NCBI RefSeq assembly: GCF_026626705.1
Contig: NZ_JAPNKC010000001.1
Location: 9,752,001-9,816,000 of the forward strand
Length of the DNA stretch: 64,000 nt
Direction of reading: 5' to 3'
DNA from: Pyxidicoccus sp. MSG2
Lineage (GTDB): Bacteria > Myxococcota > Myxococcia > Myxococcales > Myxococcaceae
The translations under genes and the position numbers were made by a program. How positions within the stretch are numbered: position 1 is the stretch's first letter; each line of letters opens with the position of its first letter. The notes under the pieces were generated by a model. The model was given only the letters and a program-made list of their open reading frames with translations. It was not told the DNA's origin and made no database searches. Below are positions 48,317-57,900 of the stretch, piece after piece.

Positions 48317-49417
48317 GTGAAGCCCCCCTCGCTCACCCCCGTCCTTCCCGACATCCCCATTCGCACGGTGGAGGCGATGGGCCTGCGCGAGCTGGAGCGC
48401 ATCCGCCTCATCCTCCGCGGTGGCTCGGTCATCGACTGGCGGCGGATGCACTTTCAGCGGCGGGACGAGGTGGACCGCTTCCTGCGCCTCTGCCAGCTCG
48501 ACGTCTCCCGGCCGTACGACGAGGCCTGGGCCCGGAGCGTGCTCGCGGAGGCGGTGGAGTACCTGCGCAAGACGTTCAACTACCGCGTCGCGGACGGCGT
48601 GGCGCAGCCGGCGGAGATTCACGACCTGTTCCTCTTCGCGTCCGGAGCGAAGGGCTCTCCGCGCCACCGCCGCATCGCCTGCGTGGTGCTGAAGGTGATG
48701 CACGTCATCCAGCACATCGAGGGGCGGGATTTGCTCTTCCGCCTGGCGGTGTCCGAGGCGGAGCTGGCGGAGCTGGTGACGGAGAAGGTGCTCAGCGTCG
48801 CCCAGGAGATGAACGAGAAGGGCCTGCCGGTGGTGGAGTTCGCGCACTCCATCAAGACGCGGGACTCGCTCGTCACCAAGCTGCTGGCGAAGAAGGAGAC
48901 GGTGGCCGCGCAGGTCTACGACAGGACGCGCTTCCGCGTGGTGACGCGCAAGCGGGAGGACCTGCTGCCGGTGCTCTACCACCTCACGCAGCGGCTCTTT
49001 CCCTTCCACCTCGTGGTGCCGGGCCAGACGGAGAACACGCTGCTGCCGTTCAAGGCCGTGCTCGCGGAGAACCCCCACTTCGAGGCGCACATCCCCCAGC
49101 TCCACCTGGACCGCAACTACGAGGACCGGGAGGACCGCAACGGCAACACCTTCTCGGGCAACACCTACCGGGCGCTCAACTTCGTGGTGGACATCCCGGT
49201 GCGCATGGACGCGTACCTGCCGCCGCCGGAAGAGGACACGCGCCAGCGCAAGGGCCGCATCGTCATCTCCCTGGTGGAGTTCCAGATTGTCGACGAGGAG
49301 ACCGCGCGGCTCAACGAGCTGGGGGAGAACGCCCACGAGGCCTACAAGCGCCGCCAGAAGCAGCGCGTGCTCAAGCGGCTGAGCCAGGGCCTCGTGGTGC
49401 CCAAGAAGCAGGGCTGA
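48317..49417 (+). CDS. TIGR04552-type protein with a RelA/SpoT-like synthetase signature
   Basis: A 366-residue cytoplasmic protein that I associate with the TIGR04552 family of myxobacteria. GTG 48317 is chosen because AGGAAG lies 6 bases upstream; an earlier in-frame GTG falls in a terminator. The N-terminal half is helical. The C-terminal half shows, in order, K180-xxx-S184-xxx-K188, YDRTRFRVVTRKRED (Asp202), NTYRALNFVV (Tyr284), SLVEFQIVD (Glu321) and ENAHEAYKRR (residues 337-346). These match, in order and kind, the (p)ppGpp synthetase motifs of RelA/SpoT proteins (K...S...K, D..R.R.V, GYRSLH, VEVQIR, AAHW.YK), including the catalytic Asp and Glu. No hydrolase, TGS or ACT part is present. 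Alarmone synthesis is my inference, not established for the family. Confidence 0.75.
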   Translation: MKPPSLTPVLPDIPIRTVEAMGLRELERIRLILRGGSVIDWRRMHFQRRDEVDRFLRLCQLDVSRPYDEAWARSVLAEAVEYLRKTFNYRVADGVAQPAEIHDLFLFASGAKGSPRHRRIACVVLKVMHVIQHIEGRDLLFRLAVSEAELAELVTEKVLSVAQEMNEKGLPVVEFAHSIKTRDSLVTKLLAKKETVAAQVYDRTRFRVVTRKREDLLPVLYHLTQRLFPFHLVVPGQTENTLLPFKAVLAENPHFEAHIPQLHLDRNYEDREDRNGNTFSGNTYRALNFVVDIPVRMDAYLPPPEEDTRQRKGRIVISLVEFQIVDEETARLNELGENAHEAYKRRQKQRVLKRLSQGLVVPKKQG

Positions 49418-49423
49418 GACTGC

Positions 49424-51070
49424 CTACCGCTTCTTGCGGTTCTTCTTCTTGTTGTCCTTCTCCCGCTTGCGGCGCTCCTTGATGGCGTCGCGGTCCTCGG
49501 GCTTCCCGCTCGCGGAGGGCGGGGCGTAGCCCATGAGGCGGGCCTTGGCCATGGCGGCCTGGCCCATGGGCGGCGTGTAGCCGGGAGCCACCTGCGGCAG
49601 CTGCATGGGCATGCCCATGCCCGGCATGCCTCCGCCCATCATCTTCTCCATCATCTTCGCGTCGCCGCCGAACATGCTGGAGAGGTCCATGTTCTTCATC
49701 TGCGACAGCTGACCCAGCTGCTTGAAGCCGGGGATGCGGCCCAGCAGGCCCGGGTTCTGGCCGATGGTGCCCATCACCTGCTGCATCATCCCGAACTTCT
49801 GGAGCAGCTCGCGGACCTCTTCCACCTTGCGGCCGCTGCCCTTGGCGATGCGGCCGATGCGGCTGGTGTTGATGATGTCCGGCCGCAGGCGCTCCTTCGC
49901 CGTCATCGAGTCGTACATCGCCTCGATTTTGGTGAGCTCCTTCTCGTCCGGGTTCAGGTGCTCGGTGAGGTCGCCGAAGAGGGGGAACTTCTCCAGCAAA
50001 TCCTTGAGCGGGCCCATCTTCCGGACCATGCGGATCTGCTCGACGAAGTCCTTCATCGAGAACTGGCCGGACAGGAGCTTCTTCGCATCCTCCTCGGCCT
50101 TCTTCTCGTCGACGACCTTCTCGAAGTCCTTCATCAGGCCGACGATGTCGCCGAACCCGAGGATGCGACCCGCGAGGCCGTCCGGACGGAACTCCTCCAG
50201 CTTGTCCATCGACTCGCCCATGCCGAGGAACTTGATGGGCTTGCCGGTGACTTCCTTGATGGAGAGCGCCGCGCCGCCACGGGCGTCACCGTCCAGCTTG
50301 GTGAGGATGAAGCCGTCCAGCGTCAGGCGCCGGTCGAACTCGGCCGCGGTGCGCACGGCGTCCTGGCCAATCATCGCGTCGCACACCAGGAGGATGGTGT
50401 CCGGGTGGACGTTGGACTTGATGGACTCCAGCTCCGTCATCAGCGCTTCGTCGATGGCGAGGCGGCCGGCGGTGTCGATGAGCACCACGTCGCACTTCTG
50501 CTCGCGGGCGGCGGCGTAGCCGCGCTTGGCCAGCTCGGGCGGCTGGAGGCCGGGCTCGTGGTAGACGGGGACCTTGAGGCGCTCGCCGAGCACCTTGAGC
50601 TGGTCCACGGCGGCGGGACGGTAGATGTCCGCGGCGACGAGCAGGGGCTTGCGCCCCTCCGCGAGGAGCCGGTGGGCGAGCTTGCCCGTGGTGGTCGTCT
50701 TACCGGAGCCCTGGAGGCCCACCATCATGATGCCGGACAGCTGCCCCTTGGGCTTGAGCTGGAGGCTGGTGTCCACCGGTCCCATGAGGGACTCCAGCTC
50801 GTCGTGGCAGATCTTGATGAAGTGGTCCATCGGGCTGACCTTGCGCTTCTGGCCAGCCTTGTCGGTGATGGTCGTCTGCACCAGCTCACCCACGGCCTTC
50901 TCGCGGACGCGGGCGACGAACTTCTTCACCACGTCGAAGGCCACGTCGGCCTCGAGGAGGGACACGCGGATGTCGCGGAGCGACTCGTCGACCAGCTCAG
51001 GAGTCAGCTCGCTCTTGCCGGCGAGGCGGTTCTTGGCGGCGCGGAAGCCCTTGGTGACGGTCTCAAGCAT
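49424..51070 (-). CDS. ffh: Signal recognition particle protein Ffh (SRP54)
   Basis: A 548-residue SRP GTPase that binds 4.5S RNA and signal sequences and docks with FtsY. The N domain begins LETVTKGFRAAKNRLAGKSE. The G domain has GLQGSGKTTTTGKLAHRL (P-loop), DTAGRLAIDEALMTEL and TKLDGDARGGAAL. The Met-rich M domain follows, with long Met-containing helices and a tail MMGGGMPGMGMPMQLPQ. It is about 100 residues longer than E. coli Ffh because of a Pro/Met-rich, then Lys/Arg-rich C-terminal extension (KERRKREKDNKKKNRKKR). ATG 51070 matches the family start. No ribosome-binding site is visible and a -10 element lies almost on the start codon, suggesting a leaderless message. It converges with the TIGR04552-type gene (6 bases between stops). 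Confidence 0.96.
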   Translation of the reverse strand: MLETVTKGFRAAKNRLAGKSELTPELVDESLRDIRVSLLEADVAFDVVKKFVARVREKAVGELVQTTITDKAGQKRKVSPMDHFIKICHDELESLMGPVDTSLQLKPKGQLSGIMMVGLQGSGKTTTTGKLAHRLLAEGRKPLLVAADIYRPAAVDQLKVLGERLKVPVYHEPGLQPPELAKRGYAAAREQKCDVVLIDTAGRLAIDEALMTELESIKSNVHPDTILLVCDAMIGQDAVRTAAEFDRRLTLDGFILTKLDGDARGGAALSIKEVTGKPIKFLGMGESMDKLEEFRPDGLAGRILGFGDIVGLMKDFEKVVDEKKAEEDAKKLLSGQFSMKDFVEQIRMVRKMGPLKDLLEKFPLFGDLTEHLNPDEKELTKIEAMYDSMTAKERLRPDIINTSRIGRIAKGSGRKVEEVRELLQKFGMMQQVMGTIGQNPGLLGRIPGFKQLGQLSQMKNMDLSSMFGGDAKMMEKMMGGGMPGMGMPMQLPQVAPGYTPPMGQAAMAKARLMGYAPPSASGKPEDRDAIKERRKREKDNKKKNRKKR

Positions 51071-51079
51071 GGGGGGCGC

Positions 51080-51088
51080 TTTATAACA
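51080..51088 (-). promoter_or_regulatory. Extended -10 element of ffh
   Basis: On the minus strand this reads TGTTATAAA (TGn plus TATAAA), one of the few AT-rich spots nearby. Transcription would begin near 51073, within about 3-4 bases of the ffh ATG. No clear -35 is seen. Confidence 0.45.
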
Positions 51089-51262
51089 GGGTAGGGCGGG
51101 ATGCGACGGTGGAGCGCGTCCGGGCCGTCGAACAGTGGAGAGATGGGCCCCGGAGCCCCGCCGCGAGGGGCGGAACGGGCCCGGGGGCCTGAAAACATCA
51201 ACGCCTTTCGGGGGTTGGCGCATCCCCTGGGAAGACTGGGGGGCAGCGGCCCGAGCCCCGGC

Positions 51263-52507
51263 TCACTCCGGGCGCGGGTAGGTCCCCGTACCGCGAGGGA
51301 GCTGGGCTGCCAGGCAGGGGGGCTGCTCCCGGTGGAGCATGCGGCTGAGGTCGGAGGCCAGCTCCAGGCCCTGGGCGGCGTTGAGGCGCGGGTCGCACGC
51401 CGTCTCGTAGCGCCGGTCCAGGTCCCCGGCGTCCAGGCCCTCGGGACCTCCCAGGCACTCGGTGACGGCGTCGTCGGTGAGCTCCAGGTGGATGCCTCCG
51501 AGCCGGCTGCCCTCCTCGGCGTGGAGGGCGAACGCCGTGCGCAGCTCCTCCATGACGTCATCGAAGTGGCGTGTCTTGCGGCCCCGCACCAGGCGGGTGT
51601 TCCCGTGCATGGGGTCGCAGCACCACAGCGCCTCCAGGCCCGCGGCGCGCAAGGCGCGCACGTGCAGGGGGAGGAAGCCGCGGATGGCGTCCTTCCCGTA
51701 GCGGGTGATGAGGGTGATGCGGCCGGGCTCCCGGCGCGGGTCGAGCAGGCGCACCAGCGCCACCAGCTCCTCGGGGGCGCAGCGCGGGCCGACCTTGATG
51801 CCAATGGGGTTGGCGATGCCGCGGAGGAACTCCACGTGCGCGCCCTCCAGGTGGCGCGTCCGGTCCCCCAGCCACAGGAAGTGGGCGCCCAGGCCGTAGG
51901 CGCGTCCGTCCTCGCCGGCGGGCCGGGTCATCGCCTCCTCGAAGGGGAGCAGCAGCGCCTCGTGCGAGGAGAAGAGGGGGCGGCGCTCCGAGGCGGCGTG
52001 CGTGCGCAGGGCGTCCATCGCCCGGGCGGCGTGCCAGTAGCCCTGCTCCAGCAGCGCCGGGTCCGGCTGTCGCGCTTCCCAGGTGGCGTCCGCGCGGTTG
52101 ACGTTGTCACCGCGATAGACCGGGAGCTCCACGTCGCCCACGCGCTCGGTGTCCGTGGTGCGCGGCTTGGCGAACTGCCCGGCGATGCGCCCCACGGGCA
52201 CCACGGGCCGCCCGGTGCCGCGGGCGAGGACGTCGCCCAGTTCCAGGAGGAAGCGCAGCTTGCGGCGCACCGTCACGGCCCCGCAGGCGCCGAATGGCTC
52301 GGCGCAGTCCCCCGCCTGGAGGAGGAACCGCCCGCCGCCCGCCGCCAGCGCGAGCTCGGCCTTGAGCTCCTCCACTTCCGCCGCGGTGACCAGGGGTGGC
52401 AGTCCCCGCAGCCGGTCCACGACTGCGTCGAGCGCGGCGGGGTCCGCGTAGCGGGGTTGCTGCTGCGCCGGGCGGGTCCGCCAGCTGTCGGGGCTCCAGG
52501 AGTCCAT
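51263..52507 (-). CDS. Class II DAHP synthase
   Basis: A 414-residue plant/Mycobacterium-type (class II) 3-deoxy-D-arabino-heptulosonate 7-phosphate synthase, which joins phosphoenolpyruvate and erythrose 4-phosphate in the first step of the shikimate pathway. Diagnostic motifs are LLQAGDCAEPFG (metal-binding Cys), GRIAGQFAKPR, WLGDRTRHLEGAHVEF, GIANPIGIKVGPRC and CCDPMHGNT. ATG 52507 gives the usual N-terminus (WSPDSWRTRPAQQQPRY). It lies 20 bases after the fused PabA-PabB gene and seems cotranscribed with it. Class II enzymes are often used for secondary metabolism, and with the neighbouring pabAB, mutase and NRPS genes this is probably a dedicated supply enzyme, though a primary role is possible. 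Confidence 0.93.
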   Translation of the reverse strand: MDSWSPDSWRTRPAQQQPRYADPAALDAVVDRLRGLPPLVTAAEVEELKAELALAAGGGRFLLQAGDCAEPFGACGAVTVRRKLRFLLELGDVLARGTGRPVVPVGRIAGQFAKPRTTDTERVGDVELPVYRGDNVNRADATWEARQPDPALLEQGYWHAARAMDALRTHAASERRPLFSSHEALLLPFEEAMTRPAGEDGRAYGLGAHFLWLGDRTRHLEGAHVEFLRGIANPIGIKVGPRCAPEELVALVRLLDPRREPGRITLITRYGKDAIRGFLPLHVRALRAAGLEALWCCDPMHGNTRLVRGRKTRHFDDVMEELRTAFALHAEEGSRLGGIHLELTDDAVTECLGGPEGLDAGDLDRRYETACDPRLNAAQGLELASDLSRMLHREQPPCLAAQLPRGTGTYPRPE

Positions 52508-52527
52508 TCGTGTCAGGGGCGCCGGCT

Positions 52528-54681
52528 TCAGCGCACCGAGGTGTCTCCAGGGGGGAGAGGAGGAGCGACCGCGACACCGGCAATCTCCGGCAGCACGTCC
52601 GGGCGTCCGTGCGCCGCGCACACCGCCTTCAGGAGCACGCGCGACTTGAGGAGCATCTCGTCCAGCTCGGCCGCCGGGTCCGAGAGCGCGATGATGGCCC
52701 CTCCCGCGCCCACGCTCACCTGGTCGGGACGCACCACCGCGGTGCGGATGACGATGTTCAGGTCCGCCGCGCCGGTGACGGAGAAGAAGCCGATGGCGCC
52801 CGAGTACACGCCCCGGGCCTCGCGCTCCAGTCGCTCGATGAGCTCCATGGTGCGCACCTTGGGCGCGCCCGTCATGGAGCCGCCCGGGAAGGCGGCACGC
52901 ACCGCGTCCACCGCGGTGAGCCCCTCGCGCAGCTGGCCGCGGATGGTGCTGACCAGCTGATGGACCGTCGCGTACGTCTCCACGTGCATGAGCTTGGGAA
53001 CATGGACCGAGCCAATCTCGCACACCAGGCCGAGGTCGTTGCGCACGAGGTCCACGATCATCAGATTCTCGGCGCGGTCCTTCTCCTCCGAGCCCAGGTG
53101 TTGGCGCAGCCGCTCGTCCTCTTCCGGTGTGGCGCCGCGCCGCAGGGTGCCCTTGATGGGCTTCGACTCGGCCCAGCGCTCGCGGTCCACGCGCAGGAAG
53201 CGCTCCGGCGAGGAGCAGGCGATGCCCAGCTCCCCCAGCCGGAGGAACGCGGCGTAGGGGGCGGGGTTCATCTTCCGCAGGACGCGGTACAGGCCGAGCG
53301 GCTCCACCCGGGTCTCGGCAATCACCTTGTTGGTGAGGCAGACCTCGTACGTCTCGCCCTCGTGGATCTGCTCCATGCACCGCGCGATGTCGGCCAGGTA
53401 CGTGGCGCTGTCGCGCGCGAGGCGGACGGGGAAGGGCGCGCCGTTGCCTGGCGTGGGCGGGGCGAGGGGCGGCAGCCGCCGCAGCTCGGCCTCGGTGGTG
53501 TCGAACCACGCGTGGACCTGGGCCTCCTCGCCCTCGGGCGCGAGTGCCACCAGGTACACCTCGCGCTGCGCGTGGTCCCACGCGAGCAGCCGGTCCGCCA
53601 GGAGAAGGCCGGCATCGGGGTCCGGCGAGGTGTGGGATGTGCTCGCGCCGCAGTCCTGCTTCAGCTCGTAGCCCAGGTAGCCCACGAAGCCGCCCTGGAA
53701 GTCGAACGGCAGCGTGGCCTCGCCCGCGCGCAGCCGCGCCAGCTCACCCTGGAGGAACTCGAAAAGACCGGTGGATAGCTCCTGCGTCTGGCCGCCGCGC
53801 GTCACGCTGAGTCGGCGCGGATTCACGTGGTAGCGGACGATGGCGCTGTGCGGCCCCGTCGCGTCCCCCATGAAGGAGAAGCGCGACAGGCCGGCCTCCA
53901 CGCGGCTGCTGTCCAGCCAGAAGGCCTGCTCCTTCCCACCGTGGAGCGTGACGAAGGCCTGCTCGGGGTCCACGTCGAGCCGCAGTTTGCGGTGGTGGAC
54001 GCGGAAGGACTCGCGCGTGGTGGCCGGATGAGGGTGGGGCACCACGGAAACAGGAGCGGCGGAGCGTGCCTGGCTCGGGAGGGGACGGCGGGCGTAGTGC
54101 TCGCGGCTCATCCGCACGAAGTTGGCCAGGAGCTCGCGGCCGTACCCGGAGCAGATGGACTCGGGATGGAACTGGACGCCCCACAGCGGCAGCGACTCGT
54201 GGCGCATGCCCATCAGCACGCCGTCGGGTGTCCAGGCCGTCTCCACCAGGCCCTCCGGCAGCGGCCGGGCCAGGCACAGGGAGTGGTAGCGCACCACCTG
54301 GAAGTCCTGCGGCAGGCCCGCGAACAGGTCCGTCCCGGTGTGGCGCACGGGGCTCAGCCGTCCGTGCATGACCACTGGCGCGTGCTGCACGCGGGCACCG
54401 TGGAGGTGGCCCATGCCCTGGTGGCCCAGGCACACGCCCAGGATGGGGACGTCCGCCTCCAGCAGCGCGTCCCGGCAGACGCCGAAGTCCGCGGCGTGGT
54501 CCGGGCGGCCGGGGCCGGGAGAGATGACGATGTTGTCGAACCCGAGCCGCCGCAGCTCGTGCCACGGCATGCCGTCGTTGCGCACGACGACCGGCTGCGT
54601 TCCGCTCACCTCCGACAGCATCTGGAAGAGGTTGAAGGTAAACGAGTCGTAGTTGTCGATGATGAGCGTCCGCAGCTGCAC
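52528..54681 (-). CDS. pabAB: Fused aminodeoxychorismate synthase PabA-PabB
   Basis: A 717-residue fusion of a glutamine amidotransferase (residues 1-190) and a chorismate-binding component I (about 220-700). The amidotransferase triad is visible: GVCLGHQ (Cys84) and FHPES (His172, Glu174). Component I has SKPIKGTLRRG with Lys510, the PabB-type Lys (anthranilate synthases have Ala there), DRAENLMIVDLVRNDLG and FPGGSMTGAPKVRTMELI. It should convert chorismate and glutamine to 4-amino-4-deoxychorismate. I start at GTG 54681 (GAGG upstream), just past the end of the mutase gene; a longer frame would overlap that gene. Amidotransferase-first fusions of this kind are frequent in actinobacterial antibiotic clusters (PAPA- or PABA-derived products). 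Confidence 0.92.
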   Translation of the reverse strand: MQLRTLIIDNYDSFTFNLFQMLSEVSGTQPVVVRNDGMPWHELRRLGFDNIVISPGPGRPDHAADFGVCRDALLEADVPILGVCLGHQGMGHLHGARVQHAPVVMHGRLSPVRHTGTDLFAGLPQDFQVVRYHSLCLARPLPEGLVETAWTPDGVLMGMRHESLPLWGVQFHPESICSGYGRELLANFVRMSREHYARRPLPSQARSAAPVSVVPHPHPATTRESFRVHHRKLRLDVDPEQAFVTLHGGKEQAFWLDSSRVEAGLSRFSFMGDATGPHSAIVRYHVNPRRLSVTRGGQTQELSTGLFEFLQGELARLRAGEATLPFDFQGGFVGYLGYELKQDCGASTSHTSPDPDAGLLLADRLLAWDHAQREVYLVALAPEGEEAQVHAWFDTTEAELRRLPPLAPPTPGNGAPFPVRLARDSATYLADIARCMEQIHEGETYEVCLTNKVIAETRVEPLGLYRVLRKMNPAPYAAFLRLGELGIACSSPERFLRVDRERWAESKPIKGTLRRGATPEEDERLRQHLGSEEKDRAENLMIVDLVRNDLGLVCEIGSVHVPKLMHVETYATVHQLVSTIRGQLREGLTAVDAVRAAFPGGSMTGAPKVRTMELIERLEREARGVYSGAIGFFSVTGAADLNIVIRTAVVRPDQVSVGAGGAIIALSDPAAELDEMLLKSRVLLKAVCAAHGRPDVLPEIAGVAVAPPLPPGDTSVR

Positions 54682-54691
54682 GTCGATTACC

Positions 54692-54973
54692 TCACCCCTC
54701 GATGATTCGCTCTTCGCGCCGGCACGCCTCATCGATGATGAGGGTGTAGAGCGACTCGACGAACGCGCTGTCCAGTCCCTGGGCGGCGCCCATCTCCGTG
54801 CAGCGGCGCTTCACGTGCTCGATGCGGTGCGGCTGCATCATGGGGATGCCGTTCTCACGCTTCCACCCCGCGATGCGGTCGCACAACTGGAGCCGGCGCG
54901 CCACGGTCCGGACCAGCTCCTCGTCAATCGCATCCAGTTCCTGCCTGAACCCCTGCAAAGCATCCATGCGCAT
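54692..54973 (-). CDS. Chorismate mutase, AroQ type (possibly aminodeoxychorismate mutase)
   Basis: A 93-residue stand-alone AroQ-class mutase: three helices with FRQELDAIDEELVRTVARRL (active-site Arg near residue 8), DRIAGWKRENGIPMMQPHR (Lys38-like) and a final helix FVESLYTLIIDEACRREE. It would rearrange chorismate to prephenate or, given its place between an NRPS gene (24 bases) and pabAB (10 bases), 4-amino-4-deoxychorismate to 4-amino-4-deoxyprephenate, like PapB/CmlD-type enzymes. Sequence alone does not separate the two. No dehydrogenase (PapC-like) or aminotransferase gene is visible in the window to complete p-aminophenylalanine synthesis. A second in-frame ATG at 54967 is an alternative start. 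Confidence 0.85.
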   Translation of the reverse strand: MRMDALQGFRQELDAIDEELVRTVARRLQLCDRIAGWKRENGIPMMQPHRIEHVKRRCTEMGAAQGLDSAFVESLYTLIIDEACRREERIIEG

Positions 54974-54997
54974 CCACCCATGTGACAGGCCTCCCGG

Positions 54998-57900
54998 TCA
55001 ACGGCGCGCGGGCGCCGCCACTCCGGCCAGCAATGACGACAGCGGGCGCTCCGGCTCCCGCGCGAATCCCTGGAGCAGCGCCACCAGCGACGAGGCCAGG
55101 CGCCGCGCCGTGTCCTCCTGGAAGCGGTCGGCCCGGTAGTCCAGCACGAGCTCCAGCGACGCACGCGGCTCGAAGGTGAAGCCCAGGTCGTACTCGCTCG
55201 ACTCCGGCGGGGCCTCCAGCGCCTCGACGGCGATGCTCCCCACTTCGAAGGCCCCCAGCGGCCGGGCCAGCTGGTTGAGCACGTTGAAGGTGGTGGTGAA
55301 GGGGGGGACGCCGCCGGGGAAGACGTGCTCGCGCAGGAGCGCCGAGGGGACCTCCTGCGCGCGGGCCTCGATGAAGGCCTCGCCCGTGCGGCGCAGCAGC
55401 TCGTTGGCGCTCGGGTCGCCGGAGACGTCCACGCCCAGCACCAGCACGTTGGCGAAGCGCCCCAGCAGGCCCTCCAGCTCCAGGTGGTCCCTGGATGCGG
55501 ACGGGCAGCCAATCCAGACGCGCTCCTGCCCGGTGCCGCGCGCCAGCAATGCGGCCAGCGCCGCCAGGCCCACGCGGAACAGCGTCGCGCCCTGGCGCGT
55601 GCCCAGCGCCTCGAGCGCCGCCACCAGCTCCCCGGGAAGGGGCAGGGCCAGGCGCCCGGGCCTCGGGGCATCGGAAGGGGGCAGGTCCGCCGGCAGCCGG
55701 GTGGGCCGGGCCTCCGCGAGGCGCGCCGTCCACGCGGCGAGCCGCCGCGTCGCCAGCTCTCCGGTGAAGCGCGCGCGCTGCCACGAGGCGAAGTCCGCGT
55801 ACTGGACGTGGGGCTCGGGTAGGGAGGGGGCGCGGCCGGCGGCGAAGGCCTCGTAGCCGGCGGCCAGCTCGCCGATGAGCACGTTGAGCGACTGGCCGTC
55901 ATAGGCCATCCGGTGCGTGGCGAGCAGCAGCACGTGCTCCGTCGTGCCCAGCTCCAGCAGCTTCGCCCGGAGCAGGGGCACCTCGCGCTCCAGGTCGAAC
56001 GGCACGCCGTGCCACGCGTCGGCGCTTCGCTGGACCTCGCGCTCGCGCGCGTCCGGGGGCAGGTCGGCCAGGGACTCGCGCTCCATCCGGAACGCCGGGG
56101 CCGGGTGGATGACCTGGACGTCTCCGCCGTCCCCGCGGCGGTACGTGGTGCGGAGGATTTCGTGCCGCCGCACCAGCGCCTCCAGCGCGCGCTCGAGCGC
56201 CGCGGCATCCAGCGCGCCGCGCAGCCGCACGGAGAGCGGGATGAGGTTCTGCGTGCCGGCGCGCTCGTCGGCGAGGGTCTGCGCCTGCGCGAAGGAGAGG
56301 GGCAGGGGGCCGTCGCGGTGGACGCGCGTGAGCGGAGGGCCGGCGGACGTGCCCGCCGGGGCCGCGTCCGCCAGGCTCGCGGCGAGGGCGGCGATGGTGG
56401 GGTGCTCGAAGACGGCGGTGATGGGCACGTCCACCTGGAGCTCGCTCCGCAGCCGTGACACCACCTCGGCCGCGCGCAGCGAGTGTCCGCCCAGGGAGAA
56501 GAAGTCGTCGAACACGCCCACACGCGAGGCGCCGAGCACCCGCGACCAGACGTCCGCGATGCGCTGCTCCAGCGGGGAGCGCGGCGCCACGGGCTCGGCC
56601 TGGGTGTCGCCGTCCTGTGCCGCGGGCTCCGGCAGTCTGCGCCGGTCCACCTTGCCATTGGGCGACAGGGGCATGGCATCCAGCGCCACGAAGGACTCCG
56701 GCACCATGTACGACGGCAGCCGCTCCTTCAGGAAGCGGCGCAGCTCGCCGGAGGTGGGGCGCGGCCCCTGCGGGACGAACCAGGCGCACAGCCGCGGCTC
56801 GCCCGAGCCCGGCGCGGGCGGGGCCATCACCACCACCTCCCGCACGGACGGGTGGCGCCCGAGCACCGCTTCGATTTCCCCGGGCTCGATGCGCTGCCCG
56901 CGAATCTTCACCTGGGTGTCGATGCGGCCGCGCACCTCCAGCGCGCCGTCCGCCCGGAAGCGCCCGAGGTCGCCCGTGCGGTACAGCCGCGCGCCCGCGC
57001 GCCCGGAGAAGGGGTCCGGCACGAACTTCAGGGCCGTGGTGTCCGGCGCCGCGAGGTAGCCCCCGGACACCACCGGGCCGCCGACGCAGATTTCTCCCCA
57101 GACGCCGGGCGGCAGTGGCTCCAACTGCTCGTCGAGCACGTACGCCTCGGCATTGGCGATGGCGCGGCCCACCGGCACCTGCCCCGTGTCCGTCGGCTCG
57201 CAGGGCCACCACGTCATGGAGCCGCTGACCTCGGTGGCGCCGTAGAAGTTGTGCAGCCGCGCCAGGGGCAGCGCCTCGTGGAGTCGCCGGGCCAGCGCGG
57301 CGGGCAGCGGCTCGCCCCCGGAGAAGACGTGCCGGAGCGACGCGCAGCGGCCGATGCCCTCCTCGCGCAAGAGCAGCTCCAGCACCGACGGCACCACCTC
57401 CAGCAGGGTGACGCCCTCGTCGACGACACATTCCATCAGGTGTCGCGCGTCGTAGCTCTTCGCCGGGTCCGCCAGCACCACGCGGCCGCCCGTGCACAGG
57501 GGCGCGAACAGCTCGCACAGCGACGGCACGAAGCCCAGGCCCCCCTTCTGCAGGCCCACGTCCCGGGGGCCCAGCGCGAAGGCGCCCTCCATCCAGCGCA
57601 TCTGCGACACCAGCCCGCGGTGCGGGACGATGACGCCCTTGGGGCGCCCGGTGGAGCCGGAAGTGTAGAGGACGAAGGCCGCGCCGTCCGGCAGGGAGCG
57701 GGACGGGACGGCGGGAGAGTCGGGAGCAGACGCTGCCTCCAGCTCCAGGACGGCCGGGCCCAGTGCACGGAGCCTCGGGGCCCGGTGGGGTTCGGCGAGG
57801 GTGAGTACCGCGCCCGCGTCCGCGAGGATTCCCGCGAGCCGCTCGTCCGGCGAGCCCGGGTCCAGAGGCACGCAGACGCACCCCGCGCGGAGGATTCCGA

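Noticed and set aside
52508..53581. N-terminal extension of the DAHP synthase frame into pabAB
   Set aside because: It is antiparallel in frame to nothing real but overlaps the pabAB coding region by 1 kb; class II DAHP synthases start at the MDSWSPDSW-like N-terminus, which corresponds to ATG 52507.
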